Shown one piece after another: positions 23,700 to 34,361 of a DNA stretch of 64,000 bases. The position numbers and the translations under genes were made by a program. The first letter of the stretch is position 1. Each line of letters begins with the position of its first letter. This DNA is from Beta vulgaris subsp. vulgaris (Eukaryota > Streptophyta > Magnoliopsida > Caryophyllales > Amaranthaceae). The stretch spans positions 4,671,044 through 4,735,043 of the forward strand of contig NC_079206.1 in the NCBI RefSeq assembly GCF_026745355.1, in the 5' to 3' direction. The notes under the pieces were generated by a model that did not search any database, had not been told where the DNA came from, and saw only the letters and a list, made by a program, of their open reading frames with translations.

Positions 23700-24553
23700 G
23701 AAGAGGGAGATGTGGTAGTTCAGTGGAGTACCACCTAGAGATGGCAATGGGTAGGATCTGGACAGGGTCCTCTAGAATCCAGATCCGTTTTTAGGTAAGG
23801 ATCCATATCCTACCCGGATCCACTGGGTAATAAAAATGAGGATCCAGATCCGTATGGATCCTATGGATTTGGGTCCAAAACGGATCCAAAACGGATCCTT
23901 GCCTATTGTCTTCAAACTAACCTAATTTTCATAATAGTTAAAGATTTTAAATGATAAAGTTATCTAATATCAACCAAAAAATACATTTAATTTTTGAAAT
24001 ATAACCATTTCAGCTACTTACAAGTATTCAATTATCAAACTGTAGATTAGTTATCAACCCAATGTTTGAACTTAGTTATCCTGTAAATTCGCACAAAAAT
24101 CACACATTAATTAAAATAATAATCCGAAATTCAAGCGAAAATCCATTTTACATGTACTAACTAATATTATAATATTATAAAAATATAATATTAAATTATA
24201 ATAATATAATAAAAATGGGTACACGGATCTAGATCTGGGTAATAATTTAGGACCCGGTCCAGATCTGTTTTTTTAAGGAGGATCCAGATCCTACCCGGAT
24301 CCATAGGGTCCAAAATTTGAGGATCCAGATCCGTCAAAAATGGATATGGATCCACGGATCTGGGTAGGGTCCATTACCCACTGTCATCTCTAGTACCACC
24401 CCGAATTCCAGGGCATTGCCCAATATTCGAATCCTCTTCCCAACAATATGTTGGACATTTAATTCTGGACTGTTTAGCTTTATACCCAACCTCTAAGCGG
24501 TGTGCCCTAATCTTTGGACCAATTATTTTTCCTAATCAAAAAAATAAAATAAA
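23700..24553 (+). mobile_element. tRNA-derived SINE split by a hAT MITE
   Basis: Head with A box tggtagttcagtgg (about 23714), then after the interruption B box atattcgaatcc (about 24421), a short body and an A-rich tail (aaaaaaataaaataaaaa). Flanking 14-bp direct repeats AATAAAGATGGATG (23686-23699) and AATAAAGATGGACG (24554-24567) match at 13 of 14 positions, as expected for L1-type retroposition. Removing the hAT element and one duplication restores a roughly 190-bp SINE. Confidence 0.8.
23736..24392. mobile_element. hAT-type MITE inside a SINE
   Basis: 657 bp. Ends TAGAGATGGCAATGGGTA and, reverse complemented, TAGAGATGACAGTGGGTA. Perfect 8-bp target duplication GTACCACC at 23728-23735 and 24393-24400. 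Subterminal regions carry many inverted ggatccagatcc words; the middle is AT-rich. No transposase. Confidence 0.93.
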
Positions 24554-24627
24554 AATAAAGATGGACGAAAAATAATTTGACTATACGACACTAGCTATAT
24601 ATATTGGGAGCATGAAGCAATTTCAAA

Positions 24628-24976
24628 TACTCCCTCCGTCCCAAAATATAGTTCCCATTTTCCTTTTTTCACGGTAATTTATGCAAGTAAAATATAAGAT
24701 GGATAATAATGATTTTTTGTTTATTTAAATAAATGTTGTATGTAAAAAGATGATGTTAGGAGAGAGAATGGAGAATAATTGGTGAAAGAGCATTAATTGT
24801 AACATTTTGGTTGAATAAACAAAGGAAAAAAACAAATTTCAAGAAGCAAATAAATGATGGGACACGATTTTTCTAGACAAATTACGGAAAAATGTGAAAC
24901 TAAATATGGAAATGGGAACTATATTTTGGGACACCCAAAAAGAAAATGGGAACTATATTTTGAGACGGAGGGAGTA
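24628..24976. mobile_element. Stowaway-like MITE (family with copy at 25737)
   Basis: Ends CTCCCTCCGTCCCAAAATAT and, reverse complemented, CTCCCTCCGTCTCAAAATAT, with TA on each side. The interior (cacggtaatttatgcaag, gaataattggtgaaagagc) is shared with the element at 25737-26442. The right end is duplicated: gggaactatattttg occurs twice. Confidence 0.9.
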
Positions 24977-25040
24977 GTATTTCATCAAACACTACTTTCT
25001 ATTATTTATAGAATTTTAACTTAGTCCAACAATTGAAAGC

Positions 25041-25275
25041 TACTCCCTCCGTCCTCTATTAGTTTACACGTATTCTTTTTAAGGGTGTCCCTTATTAGTT
25101 TACCTCTTCTTTTTTTTTTTGCTTTTTTTGAAATGAGACTACAAACTTTCATCACACATACATTCAACTTTAATATAAAATAATAGTTTCACTTTCTTTC
25201 TATGAGCCACAATATTATTTCTCCTAAATCTCTGTGCAAAAGAAATGGGTAAACTAATAAAGGACGGAGGGAGTA
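25041..25275. mobile_element. Stowaway-like MITE (second family)
   Basis: Ends CTCCCTCCGTCCTCTATTAG and, reverse complemented, CTCCCTCCGTCCTTTATTAG, both continuing TTTAC, with TA at 25041-25042 and 25274-25275. About 235 bp, non-coding. Confidence 0.9.
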
Positions 25276-25736
25276 TTTTAAAAGTTATTGTCGAACATGT
25301 TCTAAGTCGGTGATATATAAACCGGAAACTTCTCGAGAGTATTATGTCATGCATGACCCTATCTAATTAAATTTATCAATTATCATGAATCACGGTGCCT
25401 AGGAAACATGCACCTCGAACTGCTAGCTGGTGCTTAAAGCCAGAAACATACTATTAATTCAAATAATTAAGCTAATTAATCAACCTGTTACAACAACACA
25501 GGTAAGCTAGCAATAAAGAATTGTGAGAAGTAACTGCTCTAAGCGTAATATTGGCAGTGAACAATGTAATGCTATGTTTCCTACATCGAAGACAAACGAC
25601 ATGAAGTATGGGAAGAGGTTCGAGACACTTCTTGCCAAATTAAGAGAAGGGGGGAAAAAATTAATGGCTGTTGAAAGTCTAAATGTATAATTTTGACTCT
25701 TAAAACTAAAAAGTCGTTTAGCCCTCCCAAAAGACA

Positions 25737-26442
25737 CTTGATATGTCTCAAAATATAGTTTCCATTTTTCTTTTTTCACGGTAATTTATGCAAGTACTCC
25801 CTCCGTCCCATAATATAAGTCCCAAAGTGTCCCAAAATATAAGTCTTGTTTCTATTTTCAATCAATAATTATACCCAAAATACCCTCATGAAAATAATTT
25901 AACTCCCAAAAAGTCCTCATAATTTCAGCTTCCAATGCACTATTAATGATCAAGTAGTATCTCATAACCCATTGAACTCCTCTACACATTAAACTATGCA
26001 ATATTAATGTTAAGTTTTTATCTTTTTGTTAAAAAGAAAAAAACATGTAAGTGCTTCCCAATAAAAATGAATCTTTTTATTCAAATAAAACAAGATTCTA
26101 GTTTACCTTAATTCCCATGTAAAAACAGAATCATGACTTATATTATGGGACGGAGGGAGTAGAATATAAGAGGGATAGTAAAGATTTTTTGTTTATTTAA
26201 ATAATGTTGTATGGGAAAAGATAATTTTAGGAGAGAGAATGTAGAATAATTGGTGAAAGAGCATTAATTGTAACATTTTGGTTGAATAAACAAAGAAAAA
26301 CAAAATTCAAGAAACAAATAAATGATGGGACACGGTTTTCTAGACAAATTACGAAAAATGTGGAAATAAATATGGAAATGGGAACTATATTTTGGGACAC
26401 CCAAAATGGAAATAGGAACTATATTTTGGGACAAAGGGAGTA
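25737..26442. mobile_element. Outer Stowaway-like MITE, split by another
   Basis: A copy of the 24628 family. The left end is eroded (ttgatatgtctcaaaata); the right end, gggacaaagggagta, is well kept. It is interrupted at 25795-26161. Without that insert it is about 340 bp and aligns along its length with the 24628-24976 copy. Confidence 0.88.
25795..26161. mobile_element. Inner Stowaway-like MITE
   Basis: Ends CTCCCTCCGTCCCATAATAT and its exact inverted copy ATATTATGGGACGGAGGGAG, with TA at both sides. The sibling MITE at 24628 has the uninterrupted site gcaagtaaaatataag, so this copy clearly inserted later. Confidence 0.93.
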
Positions 26443-27051
26443 TATTACTTGTTGAAAGATGTTACAGACATATCTTTTATTTACCCAAAACAAAGACATG
26501 TCTTGGCAAGCGGGAAAAAGAAAAGGTTAGAAACAAAGTCAAAATTGACTCAAAATAAAATAAACCATATGAATAAATTTGTAAATCTTATACAAGAATA
26601 TGATAGTTTATCCTTTAACCTCATATTCTTAATTTCTTATGATTTCTTAATTCCTACTACATACTTTTGAGTATCAAATGTTAACCCTTTATAGTGATTG
26701 AATAAAGGTAGTAATGTGGATTTCTCTATCACTCTATATTTCCATAATATAGGATCTATATGTGTGCATGGATAGTGCACAATGAGAGTGTTGTTTGTCC
26801 AAAAATCTCCAATCTCCAATCTCAATCAGTATTTTGTATGATAAAAAAAACTCATATTACATATGCTTTTTTTGTCAAGTAATTTGACATTTATTAAATT
26901 TGCATAGTCATAATATACTAATAAAGAGCGTCCCTTATATTATCTATACTTAGTAGGTAAAGATTGAGTATTTGAATCTGTTACTAATTTGTTGTTTGCC
27001 AATTGTGCTAATCGAATAATCAAAGGGTCGTATTGTGCTAGTTAGTACTTT
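26443..27051. other. AT-rich spacer, nothing recognised
   Basis: About 600 bp with no domain-bearing frame, repeat boundary or structured motif that I can support. Confidence 0.5.
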
Positions 27052-27063
27052 AATACATCTGCA

Positions 27064-28080
27064 TCCTTTGTAATCAATCCCCCGAGCTCGGCGATCACCT
27101 TTTTCTTCACTGTCAATTCTCTCGCCAAGTGTGGGAATAATGGCTAGGGCTATGGAATGTCAAATGGGTCTTCCGATCCCTTGCTGCCTAAGGGACTTAT
27201 TTGACCAATGGCATGTTGCGTCGAAGAATTGTTTCTTCAAGAAGGTGTGGTGAGCTTCCTTTTTCATCATAATCTGGACCCTCTAGAAGGAAAGAAATGC
27301 TCGGGTCTTCAATAATATCTCAAGCTCCTTGTCAAGCCTTCAAGACTTGATTCTCCTAAGGATAGGATGGTGGATCAGTGCGTGGAGTGACCCATTTCCA
27401 TACTTCCCCACTGATATCCAAAGGAACCCGAGCTGCCTGTTTTGGAGTGCTCCCCAGGCATCGAAGTCTGTCCTTCCTCAGCCTTCATCATGGTCTCCTC
27501 CAATATCTGGGCGTCTAAAATGGAACGTGGATGCGTCTTTCAATCCCCGTCTCAACCGATCCTCAATTGGTGGTGTCCTTCGAAATCATATTGGGCACTT
27601 CATTTGCCTATTTTCGTGCTCCATTCCCACTATGGAAATAAATAGGGCGGAAGTGCTTGCCATTCATAGGGCAATATCAATCTCATTAGCCCATGATTCT
27701 TTTCAGTCCAGTTTATTTGAAATAGAATCAGATTCCAAAAACGCAGTCGCCTGGTGCAACGGAAGTAGTGGGGGGCCATGGAACTTAAACTTCCAACTCA
27801 ACTTCATTAGAAGATCTTGTCAATCAGGCTGCATCGCCAATATCTATCACAAAGACCGCTCTTCAAATTCAGTGGCGGACGCCCTAGCCAAGCAAGGCCT
27901 TCTTAGGCTGGATAACTTCGTCGCATGGTTATGATCCTCCCATGTCCAAAATTATTCTCAATATCCATGTATCTAGCTTGAGCCTTATTCGCCTGTCGGC
28001 CTAGTTCTAATCTCATGTAATCTGTTTCACTTGGGCCTTTAAGTGGCCGTATTAATGAGAATAAACAAACTATAAAAAAA
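27064..28080 (+). mobile_element. 5'-truncated L1-type LINE with target duplication
   Basis: It contains the end of ORF2, a 3' UTR and a short poly(A) at 28072-28080. It is flanked by AATACATCTGCA (27052-27063) and AATACATTTGCA (28081-28092), 11 of 12 matching. Truncation at the 5' side and an A tail with direct repeats are the signature of target-primed reverse transcription. Confidence 0.88.
27090..27934 (+). pseudogene. LINE ORF2 remnant: zf-RVT region and RNase H domain
   Basis: The upstream part reads DHLFLHCQFSRQVWE, typical of the zinc-binding region after plant LINE reverse transcriptases, and then meets an in-frame TAA and frame disruption. The downstream open part (27329-27934) begins at a TTG, not ATG, and encodes a type I RNase H: KWNVDASFN with the first Asp, INRAEVLAI with the Glu, IESDSKNAV with an Asp, and VADALAK near the end. 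These are the expected catalytic positions of RVT_3-type domains. It lacks the endonuclease and reverse transcriptase, so it is a dead fragment rather than a cellular RNase H gene. Confidence 0.85.
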
Positions 28081-28800
28081 AATACATTTGCAAGGAGGAA
28101 TTATGTTATGTTGATGTGATTACTCAGTAGAGACGGAACTGTAAATGACATAGAGTCCTGGCGAACTTGTAAATACAAACTTCAAATGTTTACACTTTAT
28201 TTGGATAGCAAAGAGAGTCAGGTTGGGATGGAAGGATAAGATAGTGGAGGGTAAGACTGAGCTTTATGTAAAATCTGATTAGCGGTCAAAAAGTTGTGTA
28301 TTCTCATTAGGTTATCACAATATATAGTACAAGTTATTTGGGAATCGTTATCACAACATTTAGTACAACCTATTTTAGGATTCCTACAATGAAATGAATT
28401 CCTACTATGTATAAATACTCCTTTTGTATACATATCCTCAACAGATTCCTCCCAAATCTTTCCAACATGGAAAGAATTTGGTTTATTAAAAGTACACCAA
28501 AAAAAATAATTTCAATGTTTGATTGGTGTGGTGAGCGCTAACTTCAACTTGGTTGATTTTGTCAGAAAAGAAAAAAAAAGTTGAAATTCCCTCTTCCTCT
28601 TCATGTTCTGTAAAAAGTTAGCCGTTTTTGCGATAGATTTAATTTAAGTCTTATATAAAATTTATGTTGTTTTGGTTTCAAATCGTCCAAACAATTAAAC
28701 ATAATAAACAGAAAAAAGAAACGTCACATAGTTACATAGACACATCTCTTGCACTTTAATAAATGCCTAAATGATTTTTCTGAGGGAACTTAGCCACTTA

Positions 28801-29032
28801 GGACCCATTCGTTATCGTTTTTTGTTTTCAATTTTCATTTCTTTTTGAAAACTAAAAACCAAAAAACAGGAAACCAGAAAAAGTGGTTTTCACTTTTTAG
28901 TTGTTAGTTTTCAAAATCATCATGTTCCCAATAGATTTAACTAATTTTTTTATTTATTATAAGACTATATTATATGACTTTGAAAATCAAAAAACTAAAA
29001 AACATAAAACCACAGTATTATCGAACGGGTCC
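28801..29032. mobile_element. Tourist-like (PIF/Harbinger) MITE
   Basis: Ends GGACCCATTCGTTATCG and, reverse complemented, GGACCCGTTCGATAATA. TTA target duplications are at 28798-28800 and 29033-29035. 232 bp, rich in gaaaactaaaaacc-type words that fold back on themselves. Confidence 0.8.
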
Positions 29033-29616
29033 TTAACAGTTTGTTTTGTATTACAAAATGGCCGTTGTGGCCTATCGGTGGTTTATCGGTGATGTATGCC
29101 CTAGTTTTGCTGGTTGGTGGGGGAGGTGGCCTTTTGGTACCTTATAATTTCAGGTAAGGTAGCGATGAAAATGGACTCTTTAGGTCTGTAATTAGGAGGT
29201 GACAGTTTGATTTTTAGTTTCAATTTGGTCTAATTCCAACAAAATCTGAAATTTTATCAAAGCCCAATCCAATCAATTTTCTTTTAATACTTGTTAGTTG
29301 TTACTTTGTTATTTTGTATCCAGTCCAAATAAGTGAGAGTACTTTTATTTTTGGGCCCAATGGCTCATTCTTAATTTCTAATACGTTGCCACGTGAGCCC
29401 AGATAGTGGCTTATTGGCCATAAACCTTGATATAAATCTTTAAGATAAACATAATTACATCCTAATTACATTAGGAGTTTACAAAATAATATATACTAGC
29501 TTCAAACCCATGGAAAACTTTTTTTGTTTTATAAATTTACGATTTTATGATAATTTCCTTGAAAATTGAAAAAGTAAAGATATAAGTAGTGACACATAAT
29601 TTAGCCTATATACTAA

Positions 29617-30185
29617 GGTCTTGTTTGGTTGTATATAGAGAATCATATTTCCTAGGAAGTTATTTTTCCATGTATTTGAAATTCCTAAGAAGTGTAAAAT
29701 TGTCTTTGGTTGATAATGGGAAGTAGGACTTCCTATGGGAAGCTCTACTTACCTAGGGGGACCTAGGTAAGTAACTTCCTCCATTTTGGAGGAAGTAGAA
29801 CTTCCTAGAGGTGATCATAGGCCGGGCCGGGCCGTGACCAAAAAAATTGCCCATTGGTCGGGCCGGGCCGAATTTTTGTGTCCAAAGTCCGCTATTTCGG
29901 GCCTAAATCAGCAGGCTTTGCGGACCAAAACGGGTCGGGCCAAAAAATAGACTTAAAAGTCGTTTTTGGCTTGCCCAAAGCCCGCCCAAAGCCAAAAAAA
30001 ATACGGGCGGGCCGAAAAATTCTACCCAAAATCCGACCCAAAAACGGGCCGGGCCAAAATGATCACCTCTAGAACTTCCTAGGAAGTGCAAATTCCCATG
30101 GTTTTGCCAACCAAACAACTTCATATACTTCTACTTCCTAGGAATTTGCACTTTCTATGATTTATTTTGTCAACCAAACAAGGCC
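29617..30185. mobile_element. Tourist-like MITE with a hAT MITE inside
   Basis: Ends GGTCTTGTTTGGTTG and CAACCAAACAAGGCC, with TAA target duplications at 29614-29616 and 30186-30188. The interior consists of repeated inverted cttcctaggaagt words. A hAT element occupies 29806-30071. Confidence 0.85.
29806..30071. mobile_element. hAT-type MITE nested in a Tourist-like MITE
   Basis: 266 bp, ends TAGAGGTGATCA and TGATCACCTCTA, perfect 8-bp target duplication GAACTTCC at 29798-29805 and 30072-30079. GC-rich subterminal ggccgggccgggcc words explain the long but meaningless open frames on both strands. Confidence 0.92.
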
Positions 30186-30431
30186 TAAAAGTAGATAAAT
30201 AAAAGTAACTGACTATATGTTATCCATTTCGGTTAAAAAAGAAGTGTCACTCAATTCAGCTCTTTCTTCTATTCTTATAAACAATAAGGTTGGAACTTCT
30301 CTAGATTACAAAAAAAATCCAAATATGTTGCTTGCAAAACCTCTCTAGATTATGCATAATACAAAAATGAATCAAAAAATTTGATGTTAGCAACAAGAGT
30401 AAAGGTTTCCGATGGACATTGGAAAAGGCCT

Positions 30432-30773
30432 TGACGGTCCGTTTGGTAGTTGGTCATAAATGGTGGTAATGGGAATGAATTTGTGTGTAAATTTGTGAAA
30501 AATATCATTGTTCATTCCCATGGTAATGCTAATTTATCCTAAATGTCCACTTTCCTTCTTGAATTTCCATTCCCATCCAATACCACCTTATAGGTGGTAA
30601 TGAGTGGTAATGAAAATTGCTTCTCCTTGGAGGCAAAAACACAAGTTTAGGGGTGAGATTGTTTGCCCATGGAGAAAAAATGTCTCCCCTTTAAGGGTGC
30701 TTTCATAATAAAATTATACTTAAAATTCATTCCCATTACCGCAATTTATTAACGATTACCAAACGGGCCGTCA
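30432..30773. mobile_element. TIR MITE, superfamily unresolved
   Basis: Ends TGACGGTCCGTTTGGTA and TACCAAACGGGCCGTCA, 342 bp. Interior repeats such as gtggtaatgg and cattcccattacc are mutually inverted. No clear target duplication, so Tourist-like or other origin is open. Confidence 0.75.
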
Positions 30774-31145
30774 CGAGTGCATTGATAACCGCCTTATTAT
30801 CGCTTCAATTCAATATCTAAATGGAGGAAACCACGACTTATGATCACTAATAGACCATTTCAGAGCACAAGGAAGCATCACCAGTTGAATTTCGGATGTT
30901 AAACCCAACTGTTAGAGTTATTTTAGAACTCTAGAGAATCCAAACACCTCATTGAGTAGTATCCATGACATGTAATGTAATGGCGAAATCCAAGCAGCAT
31001 GAAATTCATGTAATATGAATTAATATCCGCAAAAAGAGTCAATATACCCAAAAATAATCCCACATATACAAGCTATGTATTGAGCTTATAGTATCATATA
31101 GTACAGTACAACTATTCTTTTTCTGGAAAACAACGGTCTTGAATT

Positions 31146-32855
31146 TCATAGCAAATCCAAGCAGTAAATACAACAATTGTTCAAAATTCTTGCTACCAAG
31201 CTATACGGTTCTGGAACTAGAGCTGAAGTTAAGCTATTCCAGAAATGGAAAGTGTAGGACTCGTTGAGGATCTTTCCTAACATAGCATCCTGATGAGCTT
31301 TTTCACTGTCTGTTACTGGCGCGACGAAGTATCTCTGAATATGATATGAACTGATAGGAAAGAACATCGATGCAGGCTGCACTTTCAACATCTTCTCTTT
31401 ATCACCATCAATTGCTTCAGTAGACAGATTTCCAGCCACTCTAGTTAAAAGCTCAGCACCATTCCATCTCAGCAAGGTATCATCATACGACGAAAAGAAC
31501 TCCAACATACATTGCTTAACAAACATACTATTCTTACTGAAAGCCATGACAGCACCATTCAGAGCACTTTGAGGGGCTAACTCCTCCATGCCAACCGAAT
31601 TTCTAAACGAAGATATCGGCTTGAGTACAACAACATCACAGTCGAGATATACACCACCATACTTGTATAATGCTGCAAGCCGGATAAGTTCACTGTAATG
31701 AGTAGAGTAAAATCTTGTAGTCCTCCAATCATGCCAAACAGTAGCAAATATACTTGTAGGTGTATCTTTCAGCAATTCCTCCAAATTCGGCATTACAACA
31801 GCAATCCTAAAACCATCCTTAAGAAACTCCTTGAAGAAATCAAGCTCAATTGTCTCAGAAAACACAACAACACATGCATCCGGGTGATGAAAAAACACAC
31901 TCTCAACCCCTCTTCGATGCCTCACAGTATACATCCAAGGAGGTGAATTCCACACCATAAACACCCTCATAGAACACTTAAATTTCCTGAAAAACACATC
32001 CATAAAATTCGAAAACGACAAACGACGTTCCAGTCCTGGAAAATACCCCCACCTTCTACCACCACCACCACCACCAGTATACACAAACCCTGAAGATTCA
32101 GACTTGTTAACTACAACAGAATCTGCAACTTTCTGGGTGTTTTCTTGATCCATCTTTTTACCCAAATCTTTCACCAACTCAATAATCAATGCCTTCTGCA
32201 TAACTTTATCTCCTCTAGTAAGTCCAGTAACACCAAACCCATCTGGGTCTTGCAAAAGCGGATTATTCACCGGATTCAAAACATCAAAATTAGACCTAAA
32301 CATTTTATCTCTCCTCAAAAAATCACTCTTTTTATCAAACCAATCTCCCCAACCTTCTCTTAGTGGCCAAATTTTAGACCCTAATTTCAACAAAAGAGCA
32401 TCTTCAATTCCATTCACTTTCACCAATTTCCTTCTAATTCCCTCATCAACAGGCACATCATCTGAACCAAACGCGGCCTTACTCCGATCATCACCATCAA
32501 CATGATCATCATCAGAAAGAAACGGTGTCGTATAATCACCCCATTTTTCGATATCGTCGATAGATCGCCGATTAAATGCGAGACGAACAACGTTGGAAAC
32601 ATGATCGAAATAATAACCAGAAATTTGAGATGGGTCGTTTTGTTTACCTACGAAATCGAGGATGTCTTCGTCAGATAAAAGGGTGGTTGTGATGTCTTCA
32701 TCATCGAGTTGTGGAACGTCGTCGTTTTGGTGGGATAATGTTTGACGGTCGGTGGAGAGGCGTGTGTAGAGGAGGAAGACTGATGAGAGAAGTAGGAGTG
32801 TTGCAGTGAGTGCGCAGTAGTAAGCGACATAGTTGTTGTTGTTCCTCTTCTCCAT
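31146..32855 (-). CDS. Alpha-1,4-glycosyltransferase-like protein (DXD / Gb3-synthase-like)
   Basis: One intronless frame, 569 residues, ATG at 32855, stop at 31148-31146. Residues about 9-30 form a single hydrophobic segment after a short basic tail, the layout of a type II Golgi membrane protein, followed by an acidic stem. The lumenal domain includes VVVFSETIELDFF near 335 and the metal-binding DXD in YGGVYLDCDVVVLKP near 400-412. It ends with FHFWNSLTSALVPEP, typical of the C-terminal half of the Gb3 synthase family. The domain order matches plant homologues related to Arabidopsis At4g19900 (Gly_transf_sug then Gb3_synth). Donor and acceptor are unknown; transfer of a sugar to a Golgi glycan or glycolipid is inferred from family. 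The run of Gly after about residue 260 is low complexity. Confidence 0.9.
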   Translation of the reverse strand: MEKRNNNNYVAYYCALTATLLLLSSVFLLYTRLSTDRQTLSHQNDDVPQLDDEDITTTLLSDEDILDFVGKQNDPSQISGYYFDHVSNVVRLAFNRRSIDDIEKWGDYTTPFLSDDDHVDGDDRSKAAFGSDDVPVDEGIRRKLVKVNGIEDALLLKLGSKIWPLREGWGDWFDKKSDFLRRDKMFRSNFDVLNPVNNPLLQDPDGFGVTGLTRGDKVMQKALIIELVKDLGKKMDQENTQKVADSVVVNKSESSGFVYTGGGGGGRRWGYFPGLERRLSFSNFMDVFFRKFKCSMRVFMVWNSPPWMYTVRHRRGVESVFFHHPDACVVVFSETIELDFFKEFLKDGFRIAVVMPNLEELLKDTPTSIFATVWHDWRTTRFYSTHYSELIRLAALYKYGGVYLDCDVVVLKPISSFRNSVGMEELAPQSALNGAVMAFSKNSMFVKQCMLEFFSSYDDTLLRWNGAELLTRVAGNLSTEAIDGDKEKMLKVQPASMFFPISSYHIQRYFVAPVTDSEKAHQDAMLGKILNESYTFHFWNSLTSALVPEPYSLVARILNNCCIYCLDLL

Positions 32856-34361
32856 CAGAATTTAGAATTCAGATTTTAGACCAGGATGTTGGTTAGTCTA
32901 CTACTGTCTACTCTACATTGGGGTGTTTGTAATAAGAGCGGAAAAGGAGCTGAAACTGATAAGTTAGCTAAAATTCGTAATTTTTAGTAAGAGATTTGTT
33001 TATGGGTTCTTTGATTTTGGTGTGGGACAAATCTAACATGGGCAGAAGCTCAGAAATGCAGCAATGCAGCAATGAATGGAATGCTTGATTAGTCAAAGCT
33101 AATGTAGCAATAAGCCGCCAGTATGAGAATCAAGTTCCTGTAGTTGGTATCCAAAGCACAGGACAAGTTGAATGAACTTTGTCACTGACTCTCCGTCTTG
33201 AGTCTTTTCACGTTGTAATATAAAAACCCAAAAAAACGAGTAGGTCTCATCACAAGCCTACCCGGGGTTTTTCCGACAATGAATGAAAACAATTTAGGTG
33301 ACTTATGTCAAAAGATCTCCTCATTAAAGGATTCAGGTGCTACTACTCGAGTTGAAGCTGCTGCTTTTACCTCTATACTAGTATATTTTTACATCAAGTA
33401 GCATTTTCATTTTAAATGTCACTATATTCAATCAATTCACTATATGCAATAGTAATTGCTATATACTTATACAACTATACATTTGAGATATATTTTGTTT
33501 CATTTGTGGATGTACCAATTCCTTGTAAGTGGGAGGATTTTAGAGATCCTGCTTTGCAAGGAGGGAAAATAAAAAAGACCAACCATTAGATCAACCCTGA
33601 TTCTTATTTCATTGACTTTGTAAGGGGGAAAAAAATCTAAAACTCCAACGAACGATACCCGAGTGTAATAAATGATAACCTGTTAAATGGGAAATGATGC
33701 AGGTATGAATTTCAGTTTTAAGTTACTTCACATTTTAGTGGTGTGTCTTTGCTTTTCTCCATTTTTTCTCTCCTCTTTTCTGAGATAGGTATGTTATACA
33801 TTTGACATTTTCTTTCTCTTGGATAGGTAATCAGGAAGCTTGGTTCTTTCCCTTAATTAAAAAAAAAAAAAAAACAGAAACAGATTGAACATAGACACCA
33901 TGGACATAGTAAACATAGACTAGTGTATGATTCAGATATTGATTTAACTTAAGGAAATAAAGTGTAATCTGTAAATCTGTTCAGTAAAATCCAACTGTTC
34001 TCACTGAATCAATACATTGCAAACCCTGATGCTAAAAATTCTTCTATTAACTGATTTTGGTCAATAACAAGGCTCAACCATCTAAATATCTAACCAGTAT
34101 GGAAAACTACTGCTTCTCTGATGCCAAAAATACTTCAATCCACTATGTTACAACAAAGATTCCTCCGTGGGGATGACTACCAGATGAGCTACATTAGCCA
34201 CATGTTTCTTTTGGGACCTTCACTGGATGATGAAAGACGACGAATGTCACTGGTGAATATTGCACAGCACCTAACTTTAAAGCACCAACATAAATGAACC
34301 ATTTATATGCTGACAATTGTCAAAGTTGGACAGACTAGGAGCTGTATGATATGACTGCAAC
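32856..34361. other. Spacer between GT gene start and PIG-U 3' end
   Basis: No supported gene. The right part probably holds the PIG-U 3' UTR, the left part the promoter of the glycosyltransferase. A 16-A run lies at about 33859. Confidence 0.5.

Noticed and set aside
27329..27934. A cellular RNase H gene
   Set aside because: It starts at TTG, continues a broken LINE ORF2, and is bounded by a target duplication and poly(A).
29854..30124. Long open frames on both strands near 29.9-30.1 kb
   Set aside because: They lie in the GC-rich repeats of a hAT MITE (29806-30071) and show low-complexity Gly/Pro/Lys patterns on both strands.
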